Source: Hyphomicrobium denitrificans 1NES1 (lineage in GTDB: Bacteria; Pseudomonadota; Alphaproteobacteria; Rhizobiales; Hyphomicrobiaceae). From it: a DNA stretch of 64,000 bases. A model generated the notes under the pieces. It made no database searches. It worked only from the letters and a program-made list of their open reading frames with translations, and had not been told where the DNA came from. The position numbers were made by a program, and so were the translations under genes. Location: NCBI RefSeq assembly GCF_000230975.2, contig NC_021172.1, positions 3,100,001 to 3,164,000 on the forward strand, given 5' to 3'. Shown one piece after another: positions 26,373-35,119 of the stretch (position 1 is the stretch's first letter; each line of letters begins with the position of its first letter).

Positions 26373-27965
26373 GTGCCGGACACCTTACAGGTCCTTATCG
26401 CCGATCCGATCCATGAGGATGGGCGCAAGTTGCTCGCTACGTATCCCGATATTCACGTCGATATCGCGACAGGCCTCGATGAAGAGGGATTGATTTTAAA
26501 GATTCCGACATACGACGCACTGATCGTCCGTTCGAAATCACGGGTTACACGATCCGTCATTGAAGCTGGTCGCGCGCTCAAAGCTATTGGCCGAGCCGGG
26601 ATCGGCGTCGACAATATTGATATCTCGGCAGCGACTGAGCACGGCATTGTCGTATTCAACACACCCGACGCTAATGCGACGACGACCGCTGAGCTTACCG
26701 TCGCGCATATGATGTCACTCAGCCGTCATCTGCCGCAGGCCGATCGTTCGGTACGCAGTAATGAATGGCAACCAACACGCTTTGTCGGCACGGAACTCGC
26801 CGGCAAGACGGTCGGTATTATCGGTTTCGGGACGATTGGACGTCTCGTAGCGGAGCGATGTGCGGCGCTCAAAATGAAAGTGCTCGCCTACGATCCCTAC
26901 GTCACCCCCGAGATCATGTGTCAATATTCAGCTGCGCAACGGAACTTGGACTCGCTTCTCGCAAGTTCCGATTATGTCACGCTACATTGTCCCCTGACCG
27001 ATAAGACGCATAATCTGATCGATGCGACACGCCTGTCAGCAATGAAGTCCGGCGCGAGACTCATCAACTGTGCTCGCGGCGGGCTCGTCGATGAAAAAGC
27101 GCTGCTCGATGCGCTGCGCACGGGACATATCGCGGGCGCAGCGCTCGATGTTTTTGCCAAAGAGCCGCCGCTTGGCTCAGAATTCATTGCGTGCGACAAC
27201 GTCGTGCTGACGCCGCACCTCGGAGCATCGACGAAGGAGGCTCAACAGGCCGTCAGCGTCCAGATTGCCGAAGATGTCGCTAAATTTCTGACTACGGGAG
27301 AAGCGGAGTCGGCCGTGAACCTGCCGCGCGTCTCATCCGAACAGTTCAGCCAATCCCGGCCCTATCAAACCTTGGCGTTGGCACTTGGGCGATTGGCCGG
27401 AGCGCTGACCGAGGCGCCGATCAGCGAGCTTGTTGTCCGCCTCTTCGGCAGGATCGCTGATTTCGATCCGCGACCGATAACGGTCGAAGCTGTTATCGGC
27501 TTGCTTGAATCCCGGCTCGCCGAACGTGTCAACCGCGTCAACGCGACCCATCTTGCAACAGCACAAGGGATCGAAGTTCGAGAATCGCGATCGCAACACG
27601 TACGCGATTACCTGTCGCTCATCGAAATCTGCGTGGTCGCGCCAAACAAATCAACGACCGTCGCCGGCACGTTGCTCGGTGGCCGCCAGCCGCATCTCGT
27701 TCGTATCGACAGTTACCACGTTGAGGCACCACTCGGAGGTCATTTTCTCTTTACGCGCCATCGTGATCAACCTGGCGTCGTCGGCACATTGGGAGGCATT
27801 CTCGGTCGAGAGAAGATCAACATTTCTCGCATGAATGTCGGCGTAGACGGCATGGTCGATACGGCGATTGCTCTGATCGGCGTTTCAGCACCTCTCCCGG
27901 AGAACGCGATCGCTGAAATCAGAGCGCTACCGGTGATCTTCGAAGTTTTCGGAATAAGCCTGTGA
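26373..27965 (+). CDS. serA: D-3-phosphoglycerate dehydrogenase
   Basis: This 530-residue long-form SerA catalyses 3-phosphoglycerate to 3-phosphohydroxypyruvate with NAD. The Rossmann motif GKTVGIIGFGTIGRLVAERC (about residue 145) and the catalytic region (NCARGGLVDE with the Arg; HLGASTKEAQ with the His) are clear. An intervening domain and a C-terminal ACT domain (about residues 455-530, RDQPGVVGTLGGILGREKIN) suggest serine feedback. The start is GTG 26373 with GAAGGGAGA upstream, 20 nt after gcvP. It is in the riboswitch operon, unusual for a serine biosynthetic gene. Confidence 0.95.
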   Translation: MPDTLQVLIADPIHEDGRKLLATYPDIHVDIATGLDEEGLILKIPTYDALIVRSKSRVTRSVIEAGRALKAIGRAGIGVDNIDISAATEHGIVVFNTPDANATTTAELTVAHMMSLSRHLPQADRSVRSNEWQPTRFVGTELAGKTVGIIGFGTIGRLVAERCAALKMKVLAYDPYVTPEIMCQYSAAQRNLDSLLASSDYVTLHCPLTDKTHNLIDATRLSAMKSGARLINCARGGLVDEKALLDALRTGHIAGAALDVFAKEPPLGSEFIACDNVVLTPHLGASTKEAQQAVSVQIAEDVAKFLTTGEAESAVNLPRVSSEQFSQSRPYQTLALALGRLAGALTEAPISELVVRLFGRIADFDPRPITVEAVIGLLESRLAERVNRVNATHLATAQGIEVRESRSQHVRDYLSLIEICVVAPNKSTTVAGTLLGGRQPHLVRIDSYHVEAPLGGHFLFTRHRDQPGVVGTLGGILGREKINISRMNVGVDGMVDTAIALIGVSAPLPENAIAEIRALPVIFEVFGISL

Positions 27966-28636
27966 AAGCGCGCAAGGCCCGCTTCGATGCCGTCTGCTTC
28001 GATTTCGACAGCACTCTGACCGGGCTCGAAGGTATCGACGAACTCGCTCGTCGCGCGGGTGTCGAAACGGCCATTGCACCATTGACAGCGCTGGCCATGG
28101 ACGGTGCCGTCGCCCTCGACGAAGTTTACTCCCGCAGGCTTGAGATTCTGCGACCTGATCGTGCTGCAGTCTCCTGGCTTGGCGCGCGTTATCTCGAGGA
28201 GATGGTCCCTGGCGCCGACACCACGGTCGACGCCCTGCATCAGGCCGGTGTTGCCGTCTATATTGTCAGCGGCGGTCTTCGCGAAGCGATTTTGCCGTCA
28301 GCAGCCAAGCTCGGTATTTTGCCGGAACGCGTCCATGCCGTCGGTATCGAGTTCGGCGCCGACGGTCTTTTCAAAGATTTCGATCGTATATCGCCGTTGG
28401 TAAAGTCGGACGGTAAAGCCGTCATCTGTCACACGCTCTTTCAAGATCATGGTGCCATTGCGCTCGTCGGCGACGGCTCCAGCGATGTCGCGGCAAAGAC
28501 AAGCGGTGCGTACGTCATTGGATTCGGCGGTGTCGCCGCACGGGAAATTGTCCGTAGGGAAGCCGATATCTTTATATCCGGGCCGAGTCTCACTGGCATA
28601 CTCGACGTCTTATTCGAGGGACCCAAACCCACTTAA
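27962..28636 (+). CDS. serB: Phosphoserine phosphatase (HAD family)
   Basis: This 224-residue HAD-superfamily enzyme hydrolyses phosphoserine to serine. Motif I is FDFDSTLTGLEG (nucleophile Asp14, general acid Asp16), motif II is the serine in VYIVSGG, and motif IV is VGDGSSDVAA. It starts at GTG 27962, overlapping the serA stop (GTGA). Phosphoserine aminotransferase (serC) is missing from the operon. The intergenic DNA after it (28637-28940) carries no gene. Confidence 0.92.
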   Translation: MKARKARFDAVCFDFDSTLTGLEGIDELARRAGVETAIAPLTALAMDGAVALDEVYSRRLEILRPDRAAVSWLGARYLEEMVPGADTTVDALHQAGVAVYIVSGGLREAILPSAAKLGILPERVHAVGIEFGADGLFKDFDRISPLVKSDGKAVICHTLFQDHGAIALVGDGSSDVAAKTSGAYVIGFGGVAAREIVRREADIFISGPSLTGILDVLFEGPKPT

Positions 28637-28940
28637 GCGCTGATGTGGGATATTGCCGGTTAAGAGATGCGGCGGGCGGTTTGCTCCATGAGCGATCCAG
28701 CGACGTGATGGATCTCATGACAACGCCGAAGCAATGACGCGTGACATGGGACGCGCGGCGCCAGCATTGCGTCGCATAAATGAACCGCGTTTTTCGCGGA
28801 ACTGGGTACCATCGCGGTCTGAACGCTACATCGAGCACTCTCTGCTTGAGCTAAGATTCACCGACTGTCGCGTGCTTTGGAGGGGAAACCGGCCGCGTCA
28901 TGCTGCGCATGACAAAAATCCTTAACTACATTAACCCACT
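28637..28940 (+). other. Intergenic region after serB
   Basis: About 300 bp with no supported gene. A small perfect hairpin CCGCG-TTTTT-CGCGG occurs near 28790-28804. TTAACTACATTAAC just before the next gene has two TTAA boxes 5 nt apart, not the 7 nt of a CtrA site. Confidence 0.45.
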
Positions 28941-30065
28941 ATGAAGCGTTTCAAACAAGGTTGTGCGTTCATGCTTTGCAGAATAACAAGTATCCTCGCA
29001 ATTTTTATGCTTCTTCTTGGGTGGATCGCCACTCCGGTGTCCGCTGCCGATGAAAAGCTATCGAAACAGCAGCTGGACCAGTTGCTGGCTCCGATTGCGC
29101 TTTATCCCGACGACCTTCTGACCAACGTGCTGATGGCGTCGACTTATCCCGTCGATGTTGTCGAGGCGAACCGCTGGATCACTCAGCCGGAGAACGCGCA
29201 GCTCAAGGGCGATGCGCTCGCAAAAGCTATTGAAGGCAAAGACTGGGATCCGAGCATCAAGGCTCTCGTTCAGTTTCCGAGCGTCCTCGCAACAATGAGC
29301 GACAAGCTTGATTGGACGCAGAAAGTCGGAGACGCATTTCTCAATCAGCAGGACGAAGTCATGGATCAAATCCAGTTTCTTCGTTCCAAGGCAGACTCTT
29401 CCGGCAATCTGAAAAGCAACAAGCAGCAGAAAGTTTCAAAACAGACGGGCTCATCCGGAGACATCATTGTCATCGATCCCGCAACGCCCGACGATATCTA
29501 CGTTCCCGTCTACGACCCGGCGGTCGTGTATGGAAGCTGGTGGTATCCCGATTATCCGCCATACGTCTGGACCTATCCGGGCGTGAGCTATGTTGACGGT
29601 TGGTGGTGGGGTGCTGGCGTCGCCATAGTCGGGGCGATCTGGGGCTGGAACCACTGGGATTGGCACCGCCACAACATCCACGTTGACGTCAACCGCTGGA
29701 ACCGCATCAACCATAATCGAAGGCGCATCACGTCCGATCGCTGGCGCCATAACGGTCGTCATCAGCGCCGAGCGACGGACATCGATCGCGCCAAGCTTCA
29801 GCAGAAGTTCAAAGGTAATAGCAATTCGGTCGGCTCGAAGAGAAGAGCCGCCTCCCGCCAGATCCAGGCCGCAAGAACAAACAAATCAGCGGTCCACGCG
29901 CGCCGCCATTACAAACGTCCATCTTCGGGCAAGGCGGGCGCCGCTCGCTTAAATCGTCGCCAATTCAAGACCCCTCGTGCAGGACGCCCTACTATGCATA
30001 GACGCCCTACTATTCAAAGGAGAACGGGCGGTCATAGCCGAGGCGGCTTCCGCCGGCGTAGATGA
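28941..30065 (+). CDS. DUF3300 domain-containing exported protein
   Basis: This 374-residue protein has an N-terminal signal/anchor (ITSILAIFMLLLGWIATPVSA-A). A DUF3300 domain follows at about residues 38-245, opening LDQLLAPIALYPDDLLTNVL and containing VYDPAVVYGSWWYPDYPPYVW. The C-terminal 120 residues are very basic (repeats of RR, KR, HRR) and low complexity. DUF3300 is found in many Gram-negative envelope proteins of unknown function. A short DNA direct repeat (GACGCCCTACTAT, twice near 29983 and 30002) lies in the tail. An internal ATG at 28971 is an alternative start. Confidence 0.85.
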   Translation: MKRFKQGCAFMLCRITSILAIFMLLLGWIATPVSAADEKLSKQQLDQLLAPIALYPDDLLTNVLMASTYPVDVVEANRWITQPENAQLKGDALAKAIEGKDWDPSIKALVQFPSVLATMSDKLDWTQKVGDAFLNQQDEVMDQIQFLRSKADSSGNLKSNKQQKVSKQTGSSGDIIVIDPATPDDIYVPVYDPAVVYGSWWYPDYPPYVWTYPGVSYVDGWWWGAGVAIVGAIWGWNHWDWHRHNIHVDVNRWNRINHNRRRITSDRWRHNGRHQRRATDIDRAKLQQKFKGNSNSVGSKRRAASRQIQAARTNKSAVHARRHYKRPSSGKAGAARLNRRQFKTPRAGRPTMHRRPTIQRRTGGHSRGGFRRRR

Positions 30066-30238
30066 ATCGCTCGTTCGTAGAATGATAAAACATCGAACGC
30101 GCTAGCTCGACGCCAGCATGAGTAAGCGTTACGCGTCGAATGACGCCGGTGCCGTGACACCTGACTTACGTTGTAGTGGCGGACCCAAGGCCGCCGCCGC
30201 ACTCACGCGGATGGGTATGAAATTTGATGCTGCAAAGC

Positions 30239-30451
30239 TCAACTTTTCCCGCTGAGGTGAGGGCCATCCCCACCCCATTGCTCCTCGCCAAGCATTTTCT
30301 TAATCATTTCGAGCGCCGTTTTCGATGCCTGGACGTGGCTACAAGTTCGCTCCGAGTGCGCCTTCATACGCTCGGCGAAAGACAACTCCTGTTTGGAACG
30401 AATATCCTTCGACAGGCGGAAATCGACCCAGATGACATTGTCTTCAAACAT
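30239..30451 (-). CDS. Small hypothetical protein
   Basis: This 70-residue ORF (starts MFEDNVIWVDFRLSK) has a mixed charged, helical C-terminal half (ASKTALEMIKKMLGEEQWGG). It has protein-like composition but no recognised family and no obvious ribosome site. It shares strand with the parA group 110 bp upstream. Confidence 0.4.
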   Translation of the reverse strand: MFEDNVIWVDFRLSKDIRSKQELSFAERMKAHSERTCSHVQASKTALEMIKKMLGEEQWGGDGPHLSGKS

Positions 30452-30564
30452 GACGGGCTTTCGGCTACAGGCGAATGTTAATCCTTCTTAGATCGCCATG
30501 TGCAAGTAGCGTGCCTCTTTAACCGTCCAAATACCACTGTCGTTTTCGGCAATTCGCGCCGCAA

Positions 30565-30714
30565 TCAATGCGTTACCTGCACTGCGGCGTCATATATCTG
30601 CATACCGAGAATATAAGCGCCAAGCCACGCCAACGCGGCGGCCAAAACCAAAAACACAGCCCATTTCACGAGGCGCTGCTTGCCGGACGTCGAGGCACGG
30701 TCTTCCTGTGACAT
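30565..30714 (-). CDS. 49-residue single-helix membrane protein downstream of parA
   Basis: ATG 30714 begins MSQEDRASTSGKQRLVKW, then one clear hydrophobic helix (AVFLVLAAALAWLGAYIL), a short GMQIYDAAVQ tail and TGA at 30565. AGGGAGTG precedes the ATG by a suitable distance. It begins 42 nt after the parA stop on the same strand, so may be cotranscribed. It is too short for standard ORF cut-offs. Function unknown. Confidence 0.65.
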   Translation of the reverse strand: MSQEDRASTSGKQRLVKWAVFLVLAAALAWLGAYILGMQIYDAAVQVTH

Positions 30715-30756
30715 GGCACACACTCCCTAAAGCCTGGCTTCGTAACTCGCCGGGTA

Positions 30757-31440
30757 TCAGGCGATGCTGCCGTCGCCTTGCTGTTTCTGAAACGTCTTCG
30801 ATGCTTTCAATTGGTTCATTACTTTTTCCAGTAGACTTTCCATTAGCGTGCGAGCGCGTCGGTTGAGCGACTGCTCGTTGGTTTCGGTGATCGATTGACC
30901 CAGATTGTGCGCGCTACGATAGCCGGCGCGTTCAGGTATGGACCCAAGCAGGGCCTCGTAACCCGCCGTCTCGACGTATTTGCGCGCAGCATGTTCTTCC
31001 CGCAACTCAAGAAGCCGGCAGAGAGCGACGGCAAGACGCTCCTTCGGAATACCCATCTGTTCGAGTTCATAAAGAAGCAATACAGTCGGATACAGATCGT
31101 CCGTGCTCGCGCCCGTCGGCAAAATTACGACTTGCGACGAACGCGCGATGTCGAGAGTTGCCGGGCTCGCATGGCCGGGTGTATCGACGATGATGAGATC
31201 GAAGCCGTGGACACTCGCCAAAACATCTCCGATCGTATTGAAGGCTTCGGCTTCGACAGGATAAGCACTTCCGCGCGCGGCGCGTGTCCTGGCCCAACGA
31301 ACGGCCGTCTGCTGGTTCACATCAAGATCGGCAAGTTTCACTTTCAGTTTGCCCCGGGTGGCAACCGCGGCGAACGCTCTGGCGAGTGTGCTTTTGCCCA
31401 CCCCGCCCTTTTGCCCCACAAACGATACGACTACCGGCAT
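30757..31440 (-). CDS. ParA/MinD-type ATPase without a partner ParB
   Basis: This 227-residue deviant Walker A ATPase has VSFVGQKGGVGKST (residues 5-18) with the signature lysine, an ADLDVNQQ Walker A' Asp region, and FDLIIVDTPGH as Walker B. Start ATG 31440 has GGAGG 8 nt upstream; the open frame to 31629 adds 63 Arg-rich residues that I consider untranslated. The compact form lacking an N-terminal HTH is typical of orphan ParA proteins that position plasmids, chemoreceptors or other cargo. No parB or parS is seen nearby, so its cargo is unknown. Confidence 0.85.
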   Translation of the reverse strand: MPVVVSFVGQKGGVGKSTLARAFAAVATRGKLKVKLADLDVNQQTAVRWARTRAARGSAYPVEAEAFNTIGDVLASVHGFDLIIVDTPGHASPATLDIARSSQVVILPTGASTDDLYPTVLLLYELEQMGIPKERLAVALCRLLELREEHAARKYVETAGYEALLGSIPERAGYRSAHNLGQSITETNEQSLNRRARTLMESLLEKVMNQLKASKTFQKQQGDGSIA

Positions 31441-31666
31441 TGCCTTTTCCTCCCCGTCCGCCGGCTCAAAGGGATAGGCAGCGGGCCAAGAACGGCCCAG
31501 CTTAGCACGCGCGCGGGCGCTCGCGACGGGCTTGTGAGAGCCTAGGCTGGAAAAGTAGCCCCAATAGTTATTGCCACGCCGCCCGCGGCCCATCGCGCGG
31601 ATTTTCGTCAGTATCCGATTTCGGAACACCGATCTGCGCTGCTCTCCGCAGCAAGCACGGAGCCTT

Positions 31667-32245
31667 TCAGTGCCAAAAAGCCGGGTTCGTCAACATCCCG
31701 ATAAGCCCCGTTTGCCAGCCGGCTTTGGCTCCTGGAACTGCGTTCGACGTCAGATCCTGCGCCTTTCCATATGACTCGACGGGCATCCGCCGGGGCTCCT
31801 GCGCGTGGCCAGCATATGCCTTCGTTTTCTTGGATTTCGATGGATCGGAAACGGTGGCGGCCTTTGCATGCGCACCTTTCGATTTCTTGGGAGTGGACGC
31901 AGTCGACGACACTCTCGATCTCAGCACCGCGACGTGAGCCTGGGTCGCAGAATCCGATTGCGGATTGATCGCAACGGGGGCCGTCGTCTTGGCTTTCTCG
32001 GTACCGGCCGTTGCGTCGTCATTCGATGCCGCCAAATCTTCAGAAAATTTGGCGCTCAGAGCTTCCGCAGCCCGTCGCGTCTCCTTCGTTGCGGGCTTGG
32101 TCCCGGTGCTCTCGACTTGCGCGCGGGCCGCAGGCGGCATGAACTGCGGCAGGGGTGTGCTTTCCCGTCGAACCGCTTCCGCGCCGACCGCCGGCATGCT
32201 TAGGATGCCGACAGCAAAGAGAATTTCCAGAGCATAAATACGCAT
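31667..32245 (-). CDS. Secreted Ala/Lys/Thr-rich protein
   Basis: This 192-residue protein from ATG 32245 has a signal peptide (MRIYALEILFAVGILSMPAVGA-E), a long low-complexity Ala/Lys/Thr/Ser region, and a C-terminal GKAQDLTSNAVPGAKAG segment ending PAFWH. It has no domain I recognise. AGAAGGG lies 8 nt before the ATG; an alternative start at 32266 is less likely. Confidence 0.6.
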   Translation of the reverse strand: MRIYALEILFAVGILSMPAVGAEAVRRESTPLPQFMPPAARAQVESTGTKPATKETRRAAEALSAKFSEDLAASNDDATAGTEKAKTTAPVAINPQSDSATQAHVAVLRSRVSSTASTPKKSKGAHAKAATVSDPSKSKKTKAYAGHAQEPRRMPVESYGKAQDLTSNAVPGAKAGWQTGLIGMLTNPAFWH

Positions 32246-32336
32246 AAACACTGCCCTTCTCCCCAAAAGATTTCACTCCTGAAGGAAGGCAGTAGCGTGG
32301 CCGAATTATCCGTATCGTGATGATTTCGCCGCGAGT

Positions 32337-32564
32337 TCAAACGCGCCTTATCAAACGAGGTGCCCTTTCGCGAGAGACGCCCGTTAGGCGTTGAGCAACG
32401 GCCTGATCGCCAAGGTAGGCGTCGGCAGACGCAAGAGCTTGCTTGATCTCGGATGAGATGAAGCATCGTCGCTGAAGCTCAGCCTCGGCACTCTTGAGCG
32501 CGTCTCGTAACTGCTTGACCAGCGGTAGAAGCGCTGCATCCGAGATCTCATTCACCCACGCCAC
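32337..32564 (-). CDS. Small helical hypothetical protein
   Basis: This 75-residue protein is predicted mainly helical (DAALLPLVKQLRDALKSAEAEL, SSEIKQALASADAYL) with a basic end. It lies upstream of the secreted gene on the same strand. No recognised family. Confidence 0.5.
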   Translation of the reverse strand: MAWVNEISDAALLPLVKQLRDALKSAEAELQRRCFISSEIKQALASADAYLGDQAVAQRLTGVSRERAPRLIRRV

Positions 32565-32786
32565 TCTGGACTCCTATGACTAAGGACAGTGTTCGCGCGC
32601 CGACGTTGGCGTCGCGCCCCCAATCAGACGGAAATCATGGGCAACGTATGGCTTGGCGGGCCGCTGGCAAAAAATTTTTGATGCGCGGGATCGACGCGCC
32701 CGCGCCGGACTTCAGAAATTGATGGCAAGACGAACTATATTCAGTATTGACTAGAAGCCGCGCCCGCGAGTTTCGGAGACCGGTCC

Positions 32787-33014
32787 ATGATCGTCAGGAA
32801 ATCAAAAGCGCAATTAGACGAAGAACTTAACGAGGCTCTTAAAGAGACGTTCCCTGGCAGCGATGCGATTGCTATCGATGCGTCGACCGATGAGCCCATT
32901 AGGCCGGTCGGGCGCCGTCCCTCGGGGATCGATAAGGGGCTCGTTGAAGATTTGGCACGGGAAGTCCGAAAGAGCCACCCACAATCCAGACCACTTAGGC
33001 GAACAGAGACCTAA
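32787..33014 (+). CDS. Small conserved-type hypothetical protein
   Basis: This 75-residue acidic-to-basic protein opens MIVRKSKAQLDEELNEALKE and then FPGSDAIAIDASTDEPIRPV. The F-P-G-S-D-x-(V/I)-A-(V/I) then D-(E/x)-P-x-RPV pattern is one I associate with small proteins of Rhizobiales; function unknown. It is convergent with the transglycosylase gene, 18 nt apart. Confidence 0.65.
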   Translation: MIVRKSKAQLDEELNEALKETFPGSDAIAIDASTDEPIRPVGRRPSGIDKGLVEDLAREVRKSHPQSRPLRRTET

Positions 33015-33032
33015 GCCTCCGCCGTCCCGCGT

Positions 33033-33878
33033 TTAGCGGCCGCCGTCGAGTTGTGTCGCCATGGCGGCGATGGTGCGCTGGTAGACTTCGGCTTTATTCC
33101 ATTGGCCGATGACGCCGTAATTCGCCGATCCCGGCTGCCATGACCCGCCGCGCTGCCAACCGTGGCTTGCGAGGAAATTTGCAGTCGAAGCAAGAATGTC
33201 GGGCACGCTATGCACCAAGTCCCGGCGGCCGTTGCCATCGAAGTCGACGGCATAGCGGACATAGGGTGTCGGGAGAAACTGTGTTTGTCCAATCTCTCCG
33301 GCCCAACCGCCGCGCAACTGGCTCGGCGGCAAGTCACCGCGTGCGACAATACGGATCGCATCCACAAGCTGGTCTGCAAAGAATTCGGAGCGCCGGCAGT
33401 CGTAGGCCAGCGTTGCGAGCGACCGCAGGATCGAGTAGCGCGCCGACGCATCGGCACCGTAGTGTGTTTCGAGACCCCAAATCGCAACAATCACCGCACC
33501 CGGAACGCCGTATCTTTTTTCGATACGGTCGAGCGTGGCGCGATGCGTTCGCATCAGGGATCTTCCACGGTTGATGAGCGCGCCGTCGACGCGACGCGCA
33601 TAAAACTGCTGAAAGCTCAGCTTGAAAGAATGCTGCGACCTATCGAGATGGATTACGGTCGAGTCGTATGTGACGCCTGATAAAGCCAGCGAAACGGTTG
33701 CAGGTTTTATACCATGCGCCGCCGCCCGAGATTTGAAATCCTGCAGCCATGCATCGAATCCTCGAGGGCCGCTGCCGCACTGGGCAGCAATACCAGCGGC
33801 GGGATAGGCCAACAGCGAAAGCAGTATGCACGCAACGCGCAATGTCGCGCCTTTCAACGAACCGGACTTATGAGGCAT
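33033..33878 (-). CDS. Lytic murein transglycosylase (MltB/SLT_2 type)
   Basis: This 281-residue exported enzyme cleaves the glycan strands of peptidoglycan, forming 1,6-anhydro ends. A signal peptide (ACILLSLLAYPAAGIAA) precedes the SLT_2 domain: FDAWLQDFKSRAAAHGIKP, the catalytic Glu137 in AIWGLETHYG, the GWAGEIGQTQFLPTPYVRYA motif and DFDGNGRRDL. No C-terminal peptidoglycan-binding repeat is present; there is no lipobox at the start, so it may be periplasmic rather than lipoprotein. The ATG at 33878 fits the signal peptide. Confidence 0.92.
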   Translation of the reverse strand: MPHKSGSLKGATLRVACILLSLLAYPAAGIAAQCGSGPRGFDAWLQDFKSRAAAHGIKPATVSLALSGVTYDSTVIHLDRSQHSFKLSFQQFYARRVDGALINRGRSLMRTHRATLDRIEKRYGVPGAVIVAIWGLETHYGADASARYSILRSLATLAYDCRRSEFFADQLVDAIRIVARGDLPPSQLRGGWAGEIGQTQFLPTPYVRYAVDFDGNGRRDLVHSVPDILASTANFLASHGWQRGGSWQPGSANYGVIGQWNKAEVYQRTIAAMATQLDGGR

Positions 33879-33915
33879 GACGGCTCTGCTTTATTGAAAC
33901 GATGCGATCCGGCGA

Positions 33916-34296
33916 TCACCAGCCACTGTAGCAGATCCGGTGCACGCGCATATCGTAGCCGTTGTCGAAGTAGCAGCCTGGTCGGATCGGTGCTGCCGCA
34001 TAGTAGCCTTCAAAAGGGGGAGGTGGCGGAGGAGGCGCGATCGCGACGGCCCTACGTGCCAGGGGCGCTCGAGGGACCCGATGAAGGCGCTGAACTCGCC
34101 GGACTGGCTTTACACGTAAGACGGGGACCGGAACTTCGACGATTTCTGGGCCGTAATCGCAGCCTCTAAAATCAGGCGGATGGTAGCCGTAGCGGTCAAA
34201 CCCGCACCCGCGGTAAGTCGCCTCCGCGGTTGCGGAGAGAACGGATACTGCCAGCACCGCAGCCAAGGCGGTGATGCCGAATCTCACGCCCAACAT
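33916..34296 (-). CDS. Small secreted Pro/Arg/Tyr-rich protein
   Basis: This 126-residue protein has a signal peptide (FGITALAAVLAVSVLSATAEA-T) and a mature part with paired cysteines (CGFDRYGYHPPDFRGC), a basic Pro/Arg middle with a PPPPPPP run, and CYFDNGYDMRVHRICYSGW at the end. No catalytic motif. The four-cysteine layout is common among rhizobial secreted proteins. Confidence 0.7.
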   Translation of the reverse strand: MLGVRFGITALAAVLAVSVLSATAEATYRGCGFDRYGYHPPDFRGCDYGPEIVEVPVPVLRVKPVRRVQRLHRVPRAPLARRAVAIAPPPPPPPFEGYYAAAPIRPGCYFDNGYDMRVHRICYSGW

Positions 34297-34558
34297 GGAA
34301 TCTCTCCTCTACGCTGCCCGCCGTTGCAGATCACTAGAGTTGAGGCGCAGAGTAAATTTATTGCAAAAATGCTGATGCAATCGCGCTCAAAAGGAAACTA
34401 GGATTAAAAGAGTTTTGAATCCGCTGTCCTGAGGCTGGGGTGTCGGCCCAGGATCAGCGGGCGGCTTGCGATTTGGTTGAGGTCGCAGCCAACTTGGGAC
34501 GAGCCCGGCCGCCTCGTGCGCTATCAGCCGAGCCCGATCTTCATTCATCGGATTCGTT

Positions 34559-34876
34559 TCACCAGCGGGCGTGACGGCGCCAATACCGATGGTGATAATA
34601 GGGTCCGAAGCGATACGGATAAGCTGCGTAATACGGATATGGCCCAAGATGGGGTCGCCTGTAGTACGTAACCACCGGGTCATCATCTTCGTAATAGTAG
34701 TCGTCATCCGGTTCGTAGTAGCGCCGTTCGACGATCCGTTCATGCTCGACAACCGGGGCAGGTCTTTCGATCACCGTTTCCCGCTCGTCATAGCTCCCTA
34801 AATCGGCAGCGGAAGCAACGCTTGGGGCAAGGCCCGCGATGACCGATGCCGTGAGTGCGCAGATCAGAGTTTTCAT
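34559..34876 (-). CDS. Small secreted Tyr/Arg-rich protein
   Basis: This 105-residue protein from ATG 34876 has a signal peptide (TLICALTASVIAGLAPSVASA-A) and a mature part that switches from acidic (YDERETVIERP) to Tyr/Asp-rich (DDDYYYEDDDP) to Arg/Tyr/His-rich at the C-terminus (YRFGPYYHHRYWRR). An upstream ORF extension to 34960 would add residues before the signal and is rejected. Function unknown. Confidence 0.65.
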   Translation of the reverse strand: MKTLICALTASVIAGLAPSVASAADLGSYDERETVIERPAPVVEHERIVERRYYEPDDDYYYEDDDPVVTYYRRPHLGPYPYYAAYPYRFGPYYHHRYWRRHARW

Positions 34877-35119
34877 GGCAAGACTCCCATTCAAACTGAT
34901 GTCAGAAACTCCCCCAGGCGTGAATGGTTGCTGAATGCGGTCACGCATCGCATGCGGCACACGACATTCGGTTGCGACGCGCGATCGGTTGACGCGCTGA
35001 CGTCAAATTTCGGGAATTCGGGAAAGCAGGACGCTAGTGCTCGCTCGCGTTAAAAGCGCACCTGAACTGCTTGTCTTGCATGGGCGCGTTCAAGACTTGT
35101 CCGAATGAACGCGCCTATC

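Noticed and set aside
28921..28935. Possible CtrA box TTAACTACATTAAC before the DUF3300 gene
   Set aside because: The two TTAA halves are 5 nt apart; the CtrA site needs 7.
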